DNA of 64,000 nt, taken from Chitinophagaceae bacterium (GTDB lineage: Bacteria > Bacteroidota > Bacteroidia > Chitinophagales > Chitinophagaceae). The DNA lies in contig JANPZZ010000001.1 in the NCBI GenBank assembly GCA_024707305.1, forward strand, positions 62,001 through 126,000. Reading direction: 5' to 3'. The notes beneath the pieces are model-generated. The model saw nothing but the letters and a program-made list of their open reading frames with translations. It did not search any database and was not told the origin of the DNA. Both the position numbers and the translations under genes were made by a program. This document shows positions 46,725-56,085 of this stretch, in pieces; the first letter of the stretch is position 1; each line of letters starts with the position of its first letter.

Positions 46725-48143
46725 ATGAGAGACGCAACAATCAATGAGATAGATCAGGTAATGCAACAGTCACAAACGGCATTTCGTGCTTACCGGAAAC
46801 TCGCCGTGAGCCGACGTGTTGAATTCATGTATAAAATTGCTGAACAGTTGCAGGAAAGTGCAGATGAGATAATTGCTATTGCTGGAAAAGAAACGAATTT
46901 GCCTGCTGCGCGCCTACGGAATGAATTGAACCGCACGTGTTTCCAGCTCACGAGTTATGGCGACGCGGCAGCGAAAGGTGAATGGCGACAGTTGCGCCGT
47001 GATGACGCCGACCTGGGTAAAACGCCGCCACGTCCATTGATCCGGAAAATGATGGTGCCTATTGGACCTGTTGTTGTATTTGGCGCAGCTAATTTTCCAT
47101 TTGCCTATTCAACAGCTGGTGGTGATACGGCCTGCGCACTGGCTGCCGGTTGCTCAGTAGTAGTGAAAGCACACCCAGCCCATGCCGGCACCAGTGAGAA
47201 AGTTGCCACGATCATCGAACGCGCTGCCATGATGTGTGCGATGCCCGCCTTTACCTTTCAACATGTATATGGTGTAGGAAATGAAGTAGGACGTGCACTC
47301 ATCGAACATCCATTGACAAAAGCTGCAGGTTTTACAGGATCACTTGCGGGTGGTCGCCAGCTTTTTGATTGGGCCAATCAACGTCCCGTACCGATTCCCG
47401 TTTTTGCAGAAATGAGTAGTATTAATCCCGTTTTTATATTACCAGATAAACTGCAACGTGAACCAGCATTGCTGGCCACCCAACTCGCAGCATCTGTTAC
47501 ACTGGGCGTAGGACAGTTTTGTACAAATCCGGGACTGCTGATAGCGCCAAAGATTCCGGAACTGGAAAAATTCAAATCCGTTTTTGCTGAAGAGATCAGA
47601 AAAAATCAACCTGCAGAAATGCTACATACCGGCATTTTTCTAAATTATGTAGAGCGGCGTGGTAATGCTGTAGCACAGGAAGGAGTGGAGCTGCTTGCTA
47701 CCTCTGAAATTGAACCTTTACACAACCAGGGTTTAGCAACCATCGCCACTGTTTCGGGTGATGTCTTTCTCAACAACCCGCTCCTGCACCAGGAAGTATT
47801 TGGGCCATTTACATTGCTGGTACAGTGTGATGATATGAATCAGGTAATGGAAGTTGCGCAAAAACTGGAAGGACAGTTGACAACCACATTAATGGCAACG
47901 CCTAACGACCTCGAACAATTCCCCGATGTTACGGAGGCTGCAATAGACCTGGCTGGGCGCGTTATATTGAATGGCGTTCCTACCGGTGTGGAAGTTTGCC
48001 AGAGCATGATGCATGGAGGACCTTACCCGGCCACCACCGATTCGCGTTTTACATCGGTAGGTTCTGATGGTATCATGCGTTTTGTTCGCCCCGTTGCTTT
48101 TCAAAACTGGGACGAGAATCAATTTGAAAAATTCGGAATCTAA
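46725..48143 (+). CDS. Aldehyde dehydrogenase, probable 2-oxoglutarate semialdehyde dehydrogenase
   Basis: Oxidises 2-oxoglutarate semialdehyde to 2-oxoglutarate with NAD(P)+, the last step of hydroxyproline breakdown. The 472-residue protein has the ALDH signature: PVVVFGAANFPFAYSTAGGD, AAGCSVVVKAHPAHAGTSEK, KAAGFTGSLAGGRQLFD, FAEMSSINPVFIL with the general-base Glu, and GVGQFCTNPGLLI with the catalytic Cys. The ETNLPAARLRNELNRTCFQL segment is typical of the KGSADH subgroup. The N-terminus (MRDATINEID) lacks roughly 40 residues usual for the family; a stop lies just upstream in frame, so the shortening could be real or due to an indel. Confidence 0.87.
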   Translation: MRDATINEIDQVMQQSQTAFRAYRKLAVSRRVEFMYKIAEQLQESADEIIAIAGKETNLPAARLRNELNRTCFQLTSYGDAAAKGEWRQLRRDDADLGKTPPRPLIRKMMVPIGPVVVFGAANFPFAYSTAGGDTACALAAGCSVVVKAHPAHAGTSEKVATIIERAAMMCAMPAFTFQHVYGVGNEVGRALIEHPLTKAAGFTGSLAGGRQLFDWANQRPVPIPVFAEMSSINPVFILPDKLQREPALLATQLAASVTLGVGQFCTNPGLLIAPKIPELEKFKSVFAEEIRKNQPAEMLHTGIFLNYVERRGNAVAQEGVELLATSEIEPLHNQGLATIATVSGDVFLNNPLLHQEVFGPFTLLVQCDDMNQVMEVAQKLEGQLTTTLMATPNDLEQFPDVTEAAIDLAGRVILNGVPTGVEVCQSMMHGGPYPATTDSRFTSVGSDGIMRFVRPVAFQNWDENQFEKFGI

Positions 48144-48154
48144 CCAGGCTTATT

Positions 48155-49429
48155 TTACAACCCTGCGAGTGGACGTATCCGATGCGACTGTAAAGTAAGT
48201 GCAATGGTTGCTGTTAGCGACAACAAGAAATATCCCGACAGGATATAAACAATTCCCGGCAGATACTGTGAGGCGCCAAACCAGTCACCCTGACTGTAAA
48301 GCAGCCAGCTGGCCAGACAGATACGCAATAATTCCGCAATGACGGCTGATTTGTTTCCATCCATTAAGTCGGTCAGGCTATAGACAGTTATAAAAAGAAA
48401 GCCTCCATACCAGAAAATCAGGCTGCTGTCAATTGCATTGATGGCGGCGATGTTTGCAAACAGATAACTTGTGAATAAAAGTATCATCGCCAGTTGAATC
48501 CATGCCCAGGCTTTTTTCTCTCGCGAAGCATAAGGATCATACTTTGTAAAATTATATACGTTTTCGATCTTATCAACCGGGTAGCGTTCAATAACATCGG
48601 CAGGGCGATAGCCTGTAGGTTTAAACCACAGCGTAAATTTATCTTTCCAGCTTTTTGTATGCCATGCATCCTGCATCATCAACCATAAATGCTGGAAATT
48701 AATCTTCACAGGATTCCAGGTACTCACTGGTCTTGTTATTCCATACACGGGTGGTACATCAGGAAGTTCTTCCTGGTAACTTCCAAATATTTTATCCCAG
48801 AAAATAAAAATCTGACCGTAGTTCCGATCCAGGTATTCGGGGTTGATGGCATGGTGAACACGATGGTGAGAAGGTGTCACAATGATTTTTTCCAAAAATC
48901 CCATTTTATTGATATGCTGGGTATGATACCAGAATTGCGCAAATAAATGCAATGGGGCAACGATGGCAATCACATTTCCGGGTACACCAAGAATTGCAGC
49001 GGGCAAAAGGAAGATGATAAATAAACGAGCTACATTGGAAATACTTTGGCGGAGCGCGCAGGCAAGATTAAAGTCCTCGCTGCTATGATGTACGATATGG
49101 CCATTCCAGAAGAAATTCACAACATGTTGTACGCGGTGTGTCCAGTAACCCGCAAAGTCTAATGCGATAAAAGCAACGACATAAGTGAGCCAGGCAGATT
49201 GAACCTCCGTCACAGCCAGCTTGTCTACCATCCACGGGTAACTGATGATGATTAACGAAAGTCCGAGCACATCTTTTACAACGTTGGTCACACCTGAGCT
49301 CAGGCTGGAGATCATGTCCATGGTACGTACTGTTTCTTTCTTCACCTTCCAGCCATACCATTTCTCAAAAAGTACCAATGCCAGGAAGGCTGGCATTGCG
49401 ATGAGCAGAATCTTTCCGTACATTTCCAT
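48155..49429 (-). CDS. Fatty acid hydroxylase / sterol desaturase family membrane protein
   Basis: Start placed at 49429 (MEMYGKILLIAMPAFLALVL); the open frame upstream crosses the divergent gene start. The 424-residue protein has three or four N-terminal helices, the histidine cluster of the di-iron hydroxylase family (YWTHRVQHVVNFFWNGHIVH with HHSSEDFN, and SHHRVHHAINPEYLDRNYGQ), and a C-terminal half with four more helices. It likely oxidises a lipid or sterol-like chain in the membrane using O2. It lies on the minus strand between genes of the hydroxyproline locus, with 12 and 35 bp gaps. No reason is apparent for its placement. Confidence 0.85.
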   Translation of the reverse strand: MEMYGKILLIAMPAFLALVLFEKWYGWKVKKETVRTMDMISSLSSGVTNVVKDVLGLSLIIISYPWMVDKLAVTEVQSAWLTYVVAFIALDFAGYWTHRVQHVVNFFWNGHIVHHSSEDFNLACALRQSISNVARLFIIFLLPAAILGVPGNVIAIVAPLHLFAQFWYHTQHINKMGFLEKIIVTPSHHRVHHAINPEYLDRNYGQIFIFWDKIFGSYQEELPDVPPVYGITRPVSTWNPVKINFQHLWLMMQDAWHTKSWKDKFTLWFKPTGYRPADVIERYPVDKIENVYNFTKYDPYASREKKAWAWIQLAMILLFTSYLFANIAAINAIDSSLIFWYGGFLFITVYSLTDLMDGNKSAVIAELLRICLASWLLYSQGDWFGASQYLPGIVYILSGYFLLSLTATIALTLQSHRIRPLAGL

Positions 49430-49464
49430 ATGCAAGCAATGTATAACGAATTTACAAAATTTGG

Positions 49465-50478
49465 ATGAAGCACCTATTTCAATGTATTGATGCGCATACA
49501 TGCGGTAATCCTGTTCGCGTAGTAGCAAAGGGCGGCCCCCAACTGGAAGGGGAAACAATGGCAGAAAAACGACAGCATTTCCTGCGTGAATACGACTGGA
49601 TCCGCACCGGGCTTATGTTGGAGCCGCGTGGTCACGATATGATGAGCGGCAGCATTTTATATCCTCCGGCAAACCCAGCGAATGATGCAGGCGTACTTTT
49701 TATTGAAACCAGCGGTTGCCTGCCGATGTGTGGGCACGGAACCATTGGCACCGTCACCATCGCCATTGAAGAAAGATTAATCATCTCTAAAACGCCGGGT
49801 ACATTAAGGCTGGAAACCCCTGCAGGACTCGTTACGGTAACCTATAAAAGTGAATGGGTGGATGGTAGCGAGAAAGTGAAATCTGTAAGACTTACCAATA
49901 TCCCTTCCTTTCTGCATTCGACCGATCTGGAGGTAGAATGTCCCGATCTGGGTTTATTAAAAGTAGACGTGGCTTATGGCGGTAATTTTTATGCAATTGT
50001 GGATGTGCAGGAAAACTTTTCCGGCCTGCAGCATTATACTGCTTCGCAATTAATAACCTGGGCGCGCGAATTGCGCACGCGTATCAACGCATCTTATTCT
50101 TTTGTACATCCCGATGATGATCGTATCAGGGGCTGCAGTCATATTCTTTGGGCGGGTGCCGTGATGGATGCAACCTCCACTGCGCGAAATGCCGTTTTTT
50201 ATGGCGATAAAGCCATCGACCGTTCGCCCTGTGGCACCGGAACCAGCGCACGCATGGCACAATGGTACACAAAAGGCCTTCTAAAAAAAGGTGATGAATT
50301 TGTTCATGAAAGTATAATTGGAAGTAAGTTTATTGGAAGAATAGAAGAAGAAACGCAGGTAAACGGATTGCCAGCCATCCGGCCTTCTATTGAAGGTTGG
50401 GCACGGATATATGGATACAATACAATCTGGATTGATGAGGATGACGATCCCTATGCGAGAGGTTTTCTGGTTGTATAA
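49465..50478 (+). CDS. 4-hydroxyproline 2-epimerase (proline racemase family)
   Basis: Epimerises trans-4-hydroxy-L-proline to cis-4-hydroxy-D-proline in the cytosol by a two-base mechanism. The 337-residue protein has MKHLFQCIDAHTCGNPVRVV and PRGHDMMSGSILYPPANPAN. Both catalytic cysteines are present: ETSGCLPMCGHGTIGTVT near residue 90, and RSPCGTGTSARMAQW near residue 255. The Cys-Cys pair separates it from trans-3-hydroxyproline dehydratases, and CGHGTIG fits 4-hydroxyproline epimerases rather than proline racemase. GH127 and D-amino-acid dehydrogenase genes follow with gaps of 34 and 29 bp, an apparent operon. Divergent from the hydroxylase gene. Confidence 0.9.
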   Translation: MKHLFQCIDAHTCGNPVRVVAKGGPQLEGETMAEKRQHFLREYDWIRTGLMLEPRGHDMMSGSILYPPANPANDAGVLFIETSGCLPMCGHGTIGTVTIAIEERLIISKTPGTLRLETPAGLVTVTYKSEWVDGSEKVKSVRLTNIPSFLHSTDLEVECPDLGLLKVDVAYGGNFYAIVDVQENFSGLQHYTASQLITWARELRTRINASYSFVHPDDDRIRGCSHILWAGAVMDATSTARNAVFYGDKAIDRSPCGTGTSARMAQWYTKGLLKKGDEFVHESIIGSKFIGRIEEETQVNGLPAIRPSIEGWARIYGYNTIWIDEDDDPYARGFLVV

Positions 50479-50512
50479 CAACATAAGTTCCCGAACGATT
50501 AAAAGTCTTCAT

Positions 50513-52493
50513 ATGAAAATAATGCTGTCCGCCGTTGCAATGATGGTTTGTTTTTGTTGTTGCGCACAACAAGGATATTATTTCACACCAGTCAATTTTT
50601 CTAAAGTAAATATCAATGATGCTTTTTGGAAACCAAGGATGCAGAATGTGGCAACCGTAACAATGGATGCCTGTATTTACCAGACAGAAGTGCGCACGCC
50701 GCGCATACGCAATTTCGAAAAAGTGGCACGGAAGCAGGGTGAAAAACATGAAGGCATTTATTACGACGACAGCGATGTTTATAAAGCACTGGAAGCAATC
50801 GCCTATTCGCTTCGAAACAATCCAAACCCAACACTGGAAGCCAAAGCGGACGAATGGATTGATAAAATCGCTGCCGCACAGGAACCAGATGGGTACCTGA
50901 ATACTTATTATTCATTGCGTGGATTAGAAAACCGCTGGACCGATGTGGAAAAACATGAAGACTACAATGCGGGTCATCTCATTGAAGCCGCCGTTGCTTA
51001 TTATGATGTTACCAGTAAGCGGAAATTTCTTGATGTAGCGATCCGTTTCGCGAATCACATTGATTCAATATTACACTTAGCTGGTAAAAAATGGATCAGC
51101 GGCCACCAAGAAATTGAACTCGCGCTAGTGAAACTTTATCGTGTTACCAATAACCCACGCTATCTTGCATTAGCCAACTGGTATATCACTTCACGCGGCT
51201 ATCAGTTTCCTTATAAAAGTACCTGGCTTACGCCCGCCTACTGGCAGGATGTAAAACCAATCGTTGATCAAACGGAAATTACCGGACACGCGGTGCGGGC
51301 GATGTATATGTTTAGTGGCGTTGCCGACATGGCCGCCCTGCAGAAAAAACGAATCCTACCTGAGAGCTATGGAAAGAATCTGGGAAGATGTGGTACACCG
51401 GAATATGTATGTAACCGGTGGTATCGGGTCTGCAGGTGATAACGAAGGTTTTTCTGTTGATTACGATTTGCCAAACGAAGAAGCCTACTGTGAAACCTGC
51501 GCCAGTGTCGGGATGGTTTTCTGGAACCAGCGTATGGGAAGCCTCACTGGCAATTCAAAATATTATGATGTTCTGGAAAGAAGCCTGTACAATGGGGCGC
51601 TGGATGGCATCAGTTTAAGCGGCGACCTTTTCTTCTATGATAATCCACTTGCCAGCAATGGCCGCCACACCCGCAAAGCCTGGTTTGGAACCGCCTGCTG
51701 TCCGGCTAATATCGCACGACTGGTTGCATCCCTGGGCAACTACGTTTATGGCCAGAGTAATGATGCGATCTGGGTAAATCTTTACGTGGGAAGTGATGCC
51801 AAACTGATGGTGAAGGGGAAAGAGATAGCTGTAAAAATGGAAACGAATTATCCCTGGGATGGAAAAATGCGTATGCAACTGAATCTTCCTCGTAAAGAAA
51901 AGTTTGCTGTGAAATTCCGCATACCCGGTTGGTATGATGGTAATCTCGTAGATGGAAACCTGTATACAAAAGCAAATGCCGCTCAATCTAAGATACTGAC
52001 TGCATTTGTAAACGGTAAACCTGTATCAGGCAAAATGGAACAGGGCTATCTGTTAATAGAAAATAATTGGACAAATGGAGATGTGGTGGAGCTGGAAATT
52101 CCGATGGAAACACAACTTGTACAATCACGCCCGGAAGTAAAAGCGAATACCGATAGATTGGCCATTCAACGCGGCCCCCTGGTGTATTGTGTGGAAGGAG
52201 CCGACAATCCCAAAGGCATATGGAACCTGATGATGGATCCTTCTGCAAACTGGACAGGCACACCGATGAATATTCTTGCAGAAAAAGTAATTGCACTGGA
52301 AGCTACCATTCGCGAAGTAGTTCCTGCTGCGGATGGAATGGGCGTTGTGTTGCAGCCACGCAAGGTAACTGCGATTCCATATTATGTGTGGGCCAACCGG
52401 CAGGCAAATGATATGCAGGTATGGTTGCCAACACGTATTCACTCGGTAATGATCAATAACGAGTACAAAAAATCTGATGGAGGAAACGATTAA
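50513..52493 (+). CDS. Glycoside hydrolase family 127, probable exported beta-L-arabinofuranosidase (frame broken once)
   Basis: Start at 50513 (MKIMLSAVAMMVCFCCCAQQ), a signal peptide or lipoprotein-type leader. Joined length about 660 residues, all GH127 (old DUF1680): FSKVNINDAFWKPRM, NAGHLIEAAVAYYDVTSKRK, GHAVRAMYMFSGVAD, MYVTGGIGSAGDNEGFSVDY and WFGTACCPANIARLVASL. In the characterised HypBA1 enzyme, Glu338 and Cys340 bind zinc with Cys417-Cys418, and Glu322 is the acid/base. Here the ETC motif (EAYCETCAS), a Glu sixteen residues before it (DNEGFS) and the Cys-Cys pair match. An extra A near 51345-51350 breaks the frame. It lies between two hydroxyproline-catabolic genes, so hydroxyproline-linked arabinosides are the inferred substrate. 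Confidence 0.88.
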
Positions 52494-52522
52494 CAATTAG
52501 CGCTTCCAGTATTTTTACAATC

Positions 52523-53770
52523 ATGAAAGTTACAATTATCGGCGGCGGCATTGCAGGCCTGGCAACAGCCTATTATTTGCAAAAACAGGGACTGGAAGTT
52601 GTGGTGATCGACCGGCACCAGATAGAAGATGGTTGCTCCTTTGGAAACATGGGATATGTTTCTCCTTCCCATTTTATACCGCTGGCCACACCGGGCATCG
52701 TGGCCCAGGGATTGAAATGGATGTTGAAATCATCCAGCCCATTTTATATCAAACCACGTCTCAATTTCGATCTCATTAAATGGGGTATGCATTTTTGGAA
52801 GAGTGCCAATGCAAATCATGTTGAAAGAAGTATTCAACCCTTAAATAGTCTTCTACAACTTTCTCGGGAACTTGTGACCACTGACTGGAAGAATGAACTT
52901 GCCGATGGTTTCGACCTTACAGAAAAAGGTTGCTGGATGTTATATAAAAACGAGAAGACAGCACATCATGAAGCCGAGCTCGCAGCACAGGCAGATAAAC
53001 TGGGTTTAAAAACACGCATCTGCACACCTGCGGAAGTGCAGGAACTGGAGCCACAGCTGCAGGTGGATGTAAATGGCGGTGTGTTGTATTACGACGACTG
53101 CCATGTGCATCCCGGAAAGCTGATGCGTACGCTCTATTCTTACCTCATTAAAAAAGGCGTGAAATGCTGGTTGAACACGGATGTGAAGGGATTTGAAATT
53201 AACAACAACCGAATTGTTACCGTTCAAACCGACAAAGGCGATATCGCGAGTGATGCCTGGGTAATTGCGAATGGATCCTGGATGGGTATACTCGGCAAAA
53301 AACTGGGGCTACATATTCCTATGCAACCCGGCAAGGGTTATTCGCTGAGTTTCGATGGAATGAAAAACAATTTGCAACACCCCGCAATTTTGGTGGATCA
53401 TCGCACAGCTACTACACCGGTGGGCGAATGGTTGCGGATTGGTGGTACGATGGAGCTGAGTGGACATAACAATAAGGTCTTGCCCAAACGTGTACAGGCT
53501 GTTGTGGATGCCGTAAAATTGTATTTCCCTGATATAAAACTTCCTTCGGTAAACCCTTCATCGGCCTGGTTTGGCTACCGCCCGGTTTCGCCAGATGGAA
53601 TGCCGTATATTGGCCAGGCAAAAGGCCTTCAAAACTGCTATTTTGCAGGAGGCCATGCCATGCTGGGGGTCAGCGCGGCTGCTGGAACAGGCTATGTGCT
53701 CGGCCAGTTAATAACCGGACTACAGCCGGAATTTTCACTGGACGCATTTGCTCCTGAACGATTTCGTTAA
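52523..53770 (+). CDS. FAD-dependent D-amino-acid dehydrogenase, probable D-hydroxyproline dehydrogenase
   Basis: Oxidises cis-4-hydroxy-D-proline to 1-pyrroline-4-hydroxy-2-carboxylate, passing electrons to the respiratory chain. The 415-residue protein is a single-chain DAO/DadA-type flavoprotein: MKVTIIGGGIAGLATAYYLQ (FAD site), EVVVIDRHQIEDGCSFGNMG, YVSPSHFIPLATPG, substrate-domain GGVLYYDDCHVHPGKLMRTL, DAWVIANGSWM, and C-terminal SSAWFGYRPVSPDGMPYIGQ with GHAMLGVSAAAGTGYVLGQL. Members with this ending include DadA and the LhpB/LhpD group. It lies 29 bp after the GH127 gene. The substrate is inferred from the operon, because D-alanine-type specificity cannot be excluded by sequence. Confidence 0.86.
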   Translation: MKVTIIGGGIAGLATAYYLQKQGLEVVVIDRHQIEDGCSFGNMGYVSPSHFIPLATPGIVAQGLKWMLKSSSPFYIKPRLNFDLIKWGMHFWKSANANHVERSIQPLNSLLQLSRELVTTDWKNELADGFDLTEKGCWMLYKNEKTAHHEAELAAQADKLGLKTRICTPAEVQELEPQLQVDVNGGVLYYDDCHVHPGKLMRTLYSYLIKKGVKCWLNTDVKGFEINNNRIVTVQTDKGDIASDAWVIANGSWMGILGKKLGLHIPMQPGKGYSLSFDGMKNNLQHPAILVDHRTATTPVGEWLRIGGTMELSGHNNKVLPKRVQAVVDAVKLYFPDIKLPSVNPSSAWFGYRPVSPDGMPYIGQAKGLQNCYFAGGHAMLGVSAAAGTGYVLGQLITGLQPEFSLDAFAPERFR

Positions 53771-53824
53771 ATATTTGTTGATTGGTCAGCCTGCTGGCGG
53801 TATCATTACTACTTTTATACTTCT

Positions 53825-55427
53825 ATGGATTGTACATCTACCCGGATCTCGTATAAACTAACAGGATTTTTCTCCCATCTTATGGTCGATTACCTCGACC
53901 AGGCACCAGCATTACGTCCTTTCTTCGAATTTGATAGTTCCTGGGAAGGTTTTGATGCGGCGTTGAAATTGCGGCAGCAGTTTCATATAAACCGGGGAGC
54001 CCTCGTACAGCATTTGCACCTGCAATATGAAGGTTTGAATACCGATGAAAAAGTGAAAGCGAATATCGACTCGTTGGCCGATGCAAAAACGTTTACTGTA
54101 ATTACTGCGCACCAGCCCAACCTGCTGACGGGGCCGCTGTATTTTTTTCTATAAAATTATTCACGCGATACGCGTGGCAAACGATGCTGAGAAACGTCAT
54201 CCCGGGTTTAAGTTCGTTCCCGTTTATTATATGGGAAATGAAGATGCCGATCTCGACGAACTGGGACATTTCTTTATTAATGGCGAGAAGTTTAACTGGG
54301 AAACCAAACAAACCGGCGCCGTTGGTCATATGAAAATTGACGACGCATTGATCCGCCTGATCACACGTGCCGAAGGTCAGATTCGCGTGTTGCCATACGG
54401 AGCAGAGCTGATGGATCGTTTAAAACGTATTTTCCAGAAAGGAAAACGAATTCAGCAGGCAATGCTGGAACTGGTGAATGACCTGTTCAGTTCCTTTGGC
54501 CTGGTAGTGATGATCGCCGACAGTGCATTGATGAAAAGCCAGGTAATACCGGTTTTTGAAAAAGAACTTTTTGAAGATGGCGCTTCGCCGTTGGTGGTGC
54601 AAACGACAACAGCACTGGATGCTGCCGGATATAAAGTGCAGGCACACCCGAGAGAAATCAATCTGTTTTACCTCGCAGATGGTATTCGTAACCGGATCGA
54701 AAAGCAGGGCGGGGAATACCAGGTGGTGAATACAGCATTGAAGTTTTCAGCAGACGAAATAAGAACTGAACTCCATCAACACCCTGAAAGATTTAGCCCA
54801 AATGTAATTTTGCGAGGAATATACCAGGAATCCATTTTGCCTAACGTAGCTTTTGTGGGCGGTGGGGGAGAAACGGCTTACTGGTTGCAACTAAAATCAC
54901 TCTTTAAAGCCTATAATGTTTTCTTCCCGGTATTGCTGGTGCGAAATTCATTTCTTTTGTTATCCAAAAAACAGGATGCTGCTTTAAAAAATATGAATCT
55001 GGACGCACCGCAGCTTTTTCAGGGCGCAGAAAGATTAATGGAATGGCTGGTGAAACGGGAAGCTGGGGGTGTAGTAAGTATTTCGGAGAAGCTGGAGCAG
55101 GCCTCGAAATTGTACGATCAACTGAAGGAACAGGCTACTCAAATCGATAAATCCTTGTTATCGCATATAGATGCGCTAAAAACACAGACGCTCGCAAAAC
55201 TCGAACAACTGGAGAAAAAATTTATTCGTGCAGAAAAAAGAAATCACAGCGATCAGCGTCGCCAGCTTGAAGGTATAATTAGTGCATTGTTTCCAAATGG
55301 AGGTTTGCAGGAAAGGGTAGAAAACTTTATGCCTTTCTATGGAAAGTATGGACCAGCGTGGTTAAAAAATCTTTACGAAAATTCTGGTTCATTTGAGCAG
55401 GATTTCTGTATTGTTACGTATAAATGA
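53825..55427 (+). CDS. bshC: Bacillithiol biosynthesis cysteine-adding enzyme BshC (frame broken once)
   Basis: Adds cysteine to glucosaminyl-malate in the last step of bacillithiol synthesis. Joined length about 533 residues. Motifs: TAHQPNLLTGPLYFFYKIIH near residue 105 (family GQQ.gL.tGPLyt.yK), PVYYMGNEDADLDELGHFF, AFVGGGGETAYWLQLKSLF, and a long coiled-coil-like C-terminal helix (KLEQLEKKFIRAEKRNHSDQ) typical of BshC. An extra T in the T7 run near 54145-54151 shifts the frame at LYFF. Bacteroidota make bacillithiol, so it fits the host. It follows the D-hydroxyproline dehydrogenase by 54 bp; a metabolic link is not evident. Confidence 0.88.
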
Positions 55428-55428
55428 T

Positions 55429-55980
55429 TTAGTCGAAACTGTTCGGAATTCCTTCTTTCTTCAACTTATTTACTTTCACCAAAACCTCGTCGCGGAGTGA
55501 ATTCTTGAATTTTCCAAGGCTGTCGGCAACAACATCATCAGATGTCCCAATGATTTGAGCGGCCAGGATACCAGCATTTTTTGCAGCATTAAGCGCAACC
55601 GTTGCCACTGGTACACCGTTGGGCATTTGAAGAATAGAAAGTATAGAATCCCAACCGTCAATGCTGTTGGATGATTTAACAGGAACACCAATTACAGGCA
55701 ACACTGTAAGCGAAGCGACCATACCGGGCAGATGCGCTGCACCACCGGCGCCTGCAATAATCACCTTAATTCCGCGGCCCTGTGCTGCCTGTGCGAATTC
55801 CACCATTCTTTCAGGTGTTCGGTGTGCAGATACAATTGTAGCTTCAAAACCTACCCCCAATTGTTCCAACACTTCGGACGCTGCCTTCATCACCGGCCAG
55901 TCTGAATCAGATCCCATAATGATGGACACCAACGTTTTTGTGTTTTTGGAAGACCTGCTTTTTTTCGATTTTGTAGCCAT
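55429..55980 (-). CDS. purE: N5-carboxyaminoimidazole ribonucleotide mutase PurE
   Basis: Moves the carboxyl group of N5-CAIR to C4 in purine synthesis. The 183-residue protein has the PurE core: VSIIMGSDSDWPVMKAASEV, VSAHRTPERMVEFAQAAQGR with the catalytic His, AGAGGAAHLPGMVASLTVLP and GVPVKSSNSIDGWDSILSIL with QMPNGVPVATVALN. A basic 15-residue extension precedes the core. Its stop is one base from that of the convergent bshC. Its partner purK lies 6.3 kb away on the same strand, beyond the efflux operon. Confidence 0.95.
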   Translation of the reverse strand: MATKSKKSRSSKNTKTLVSIIMGSDSDWPVMKAASEVLEQLGVGFEATIVSAHRTPERMVEFAQAAQGRGIKVIIAGAGGAAHLPGMVASLTVLPVIGVPVKSSNSIDGWDSILSILQMPNGVPVATVALNAAKNAGILAAQIIGTSDDVVADSLGKFKNSLRDEVLVKVNKLKKEGIPNSFD

Positions 55981-56085
55981 TTTGCCGATGCTTTAATGTT
56001 TGAAGCTTCTTATTGAAATCGCAAGATAATTAATATCCTGTGCCTGGTCTCATCCAGTTGAAAGATGTAGGCCGGGATCAATTGC

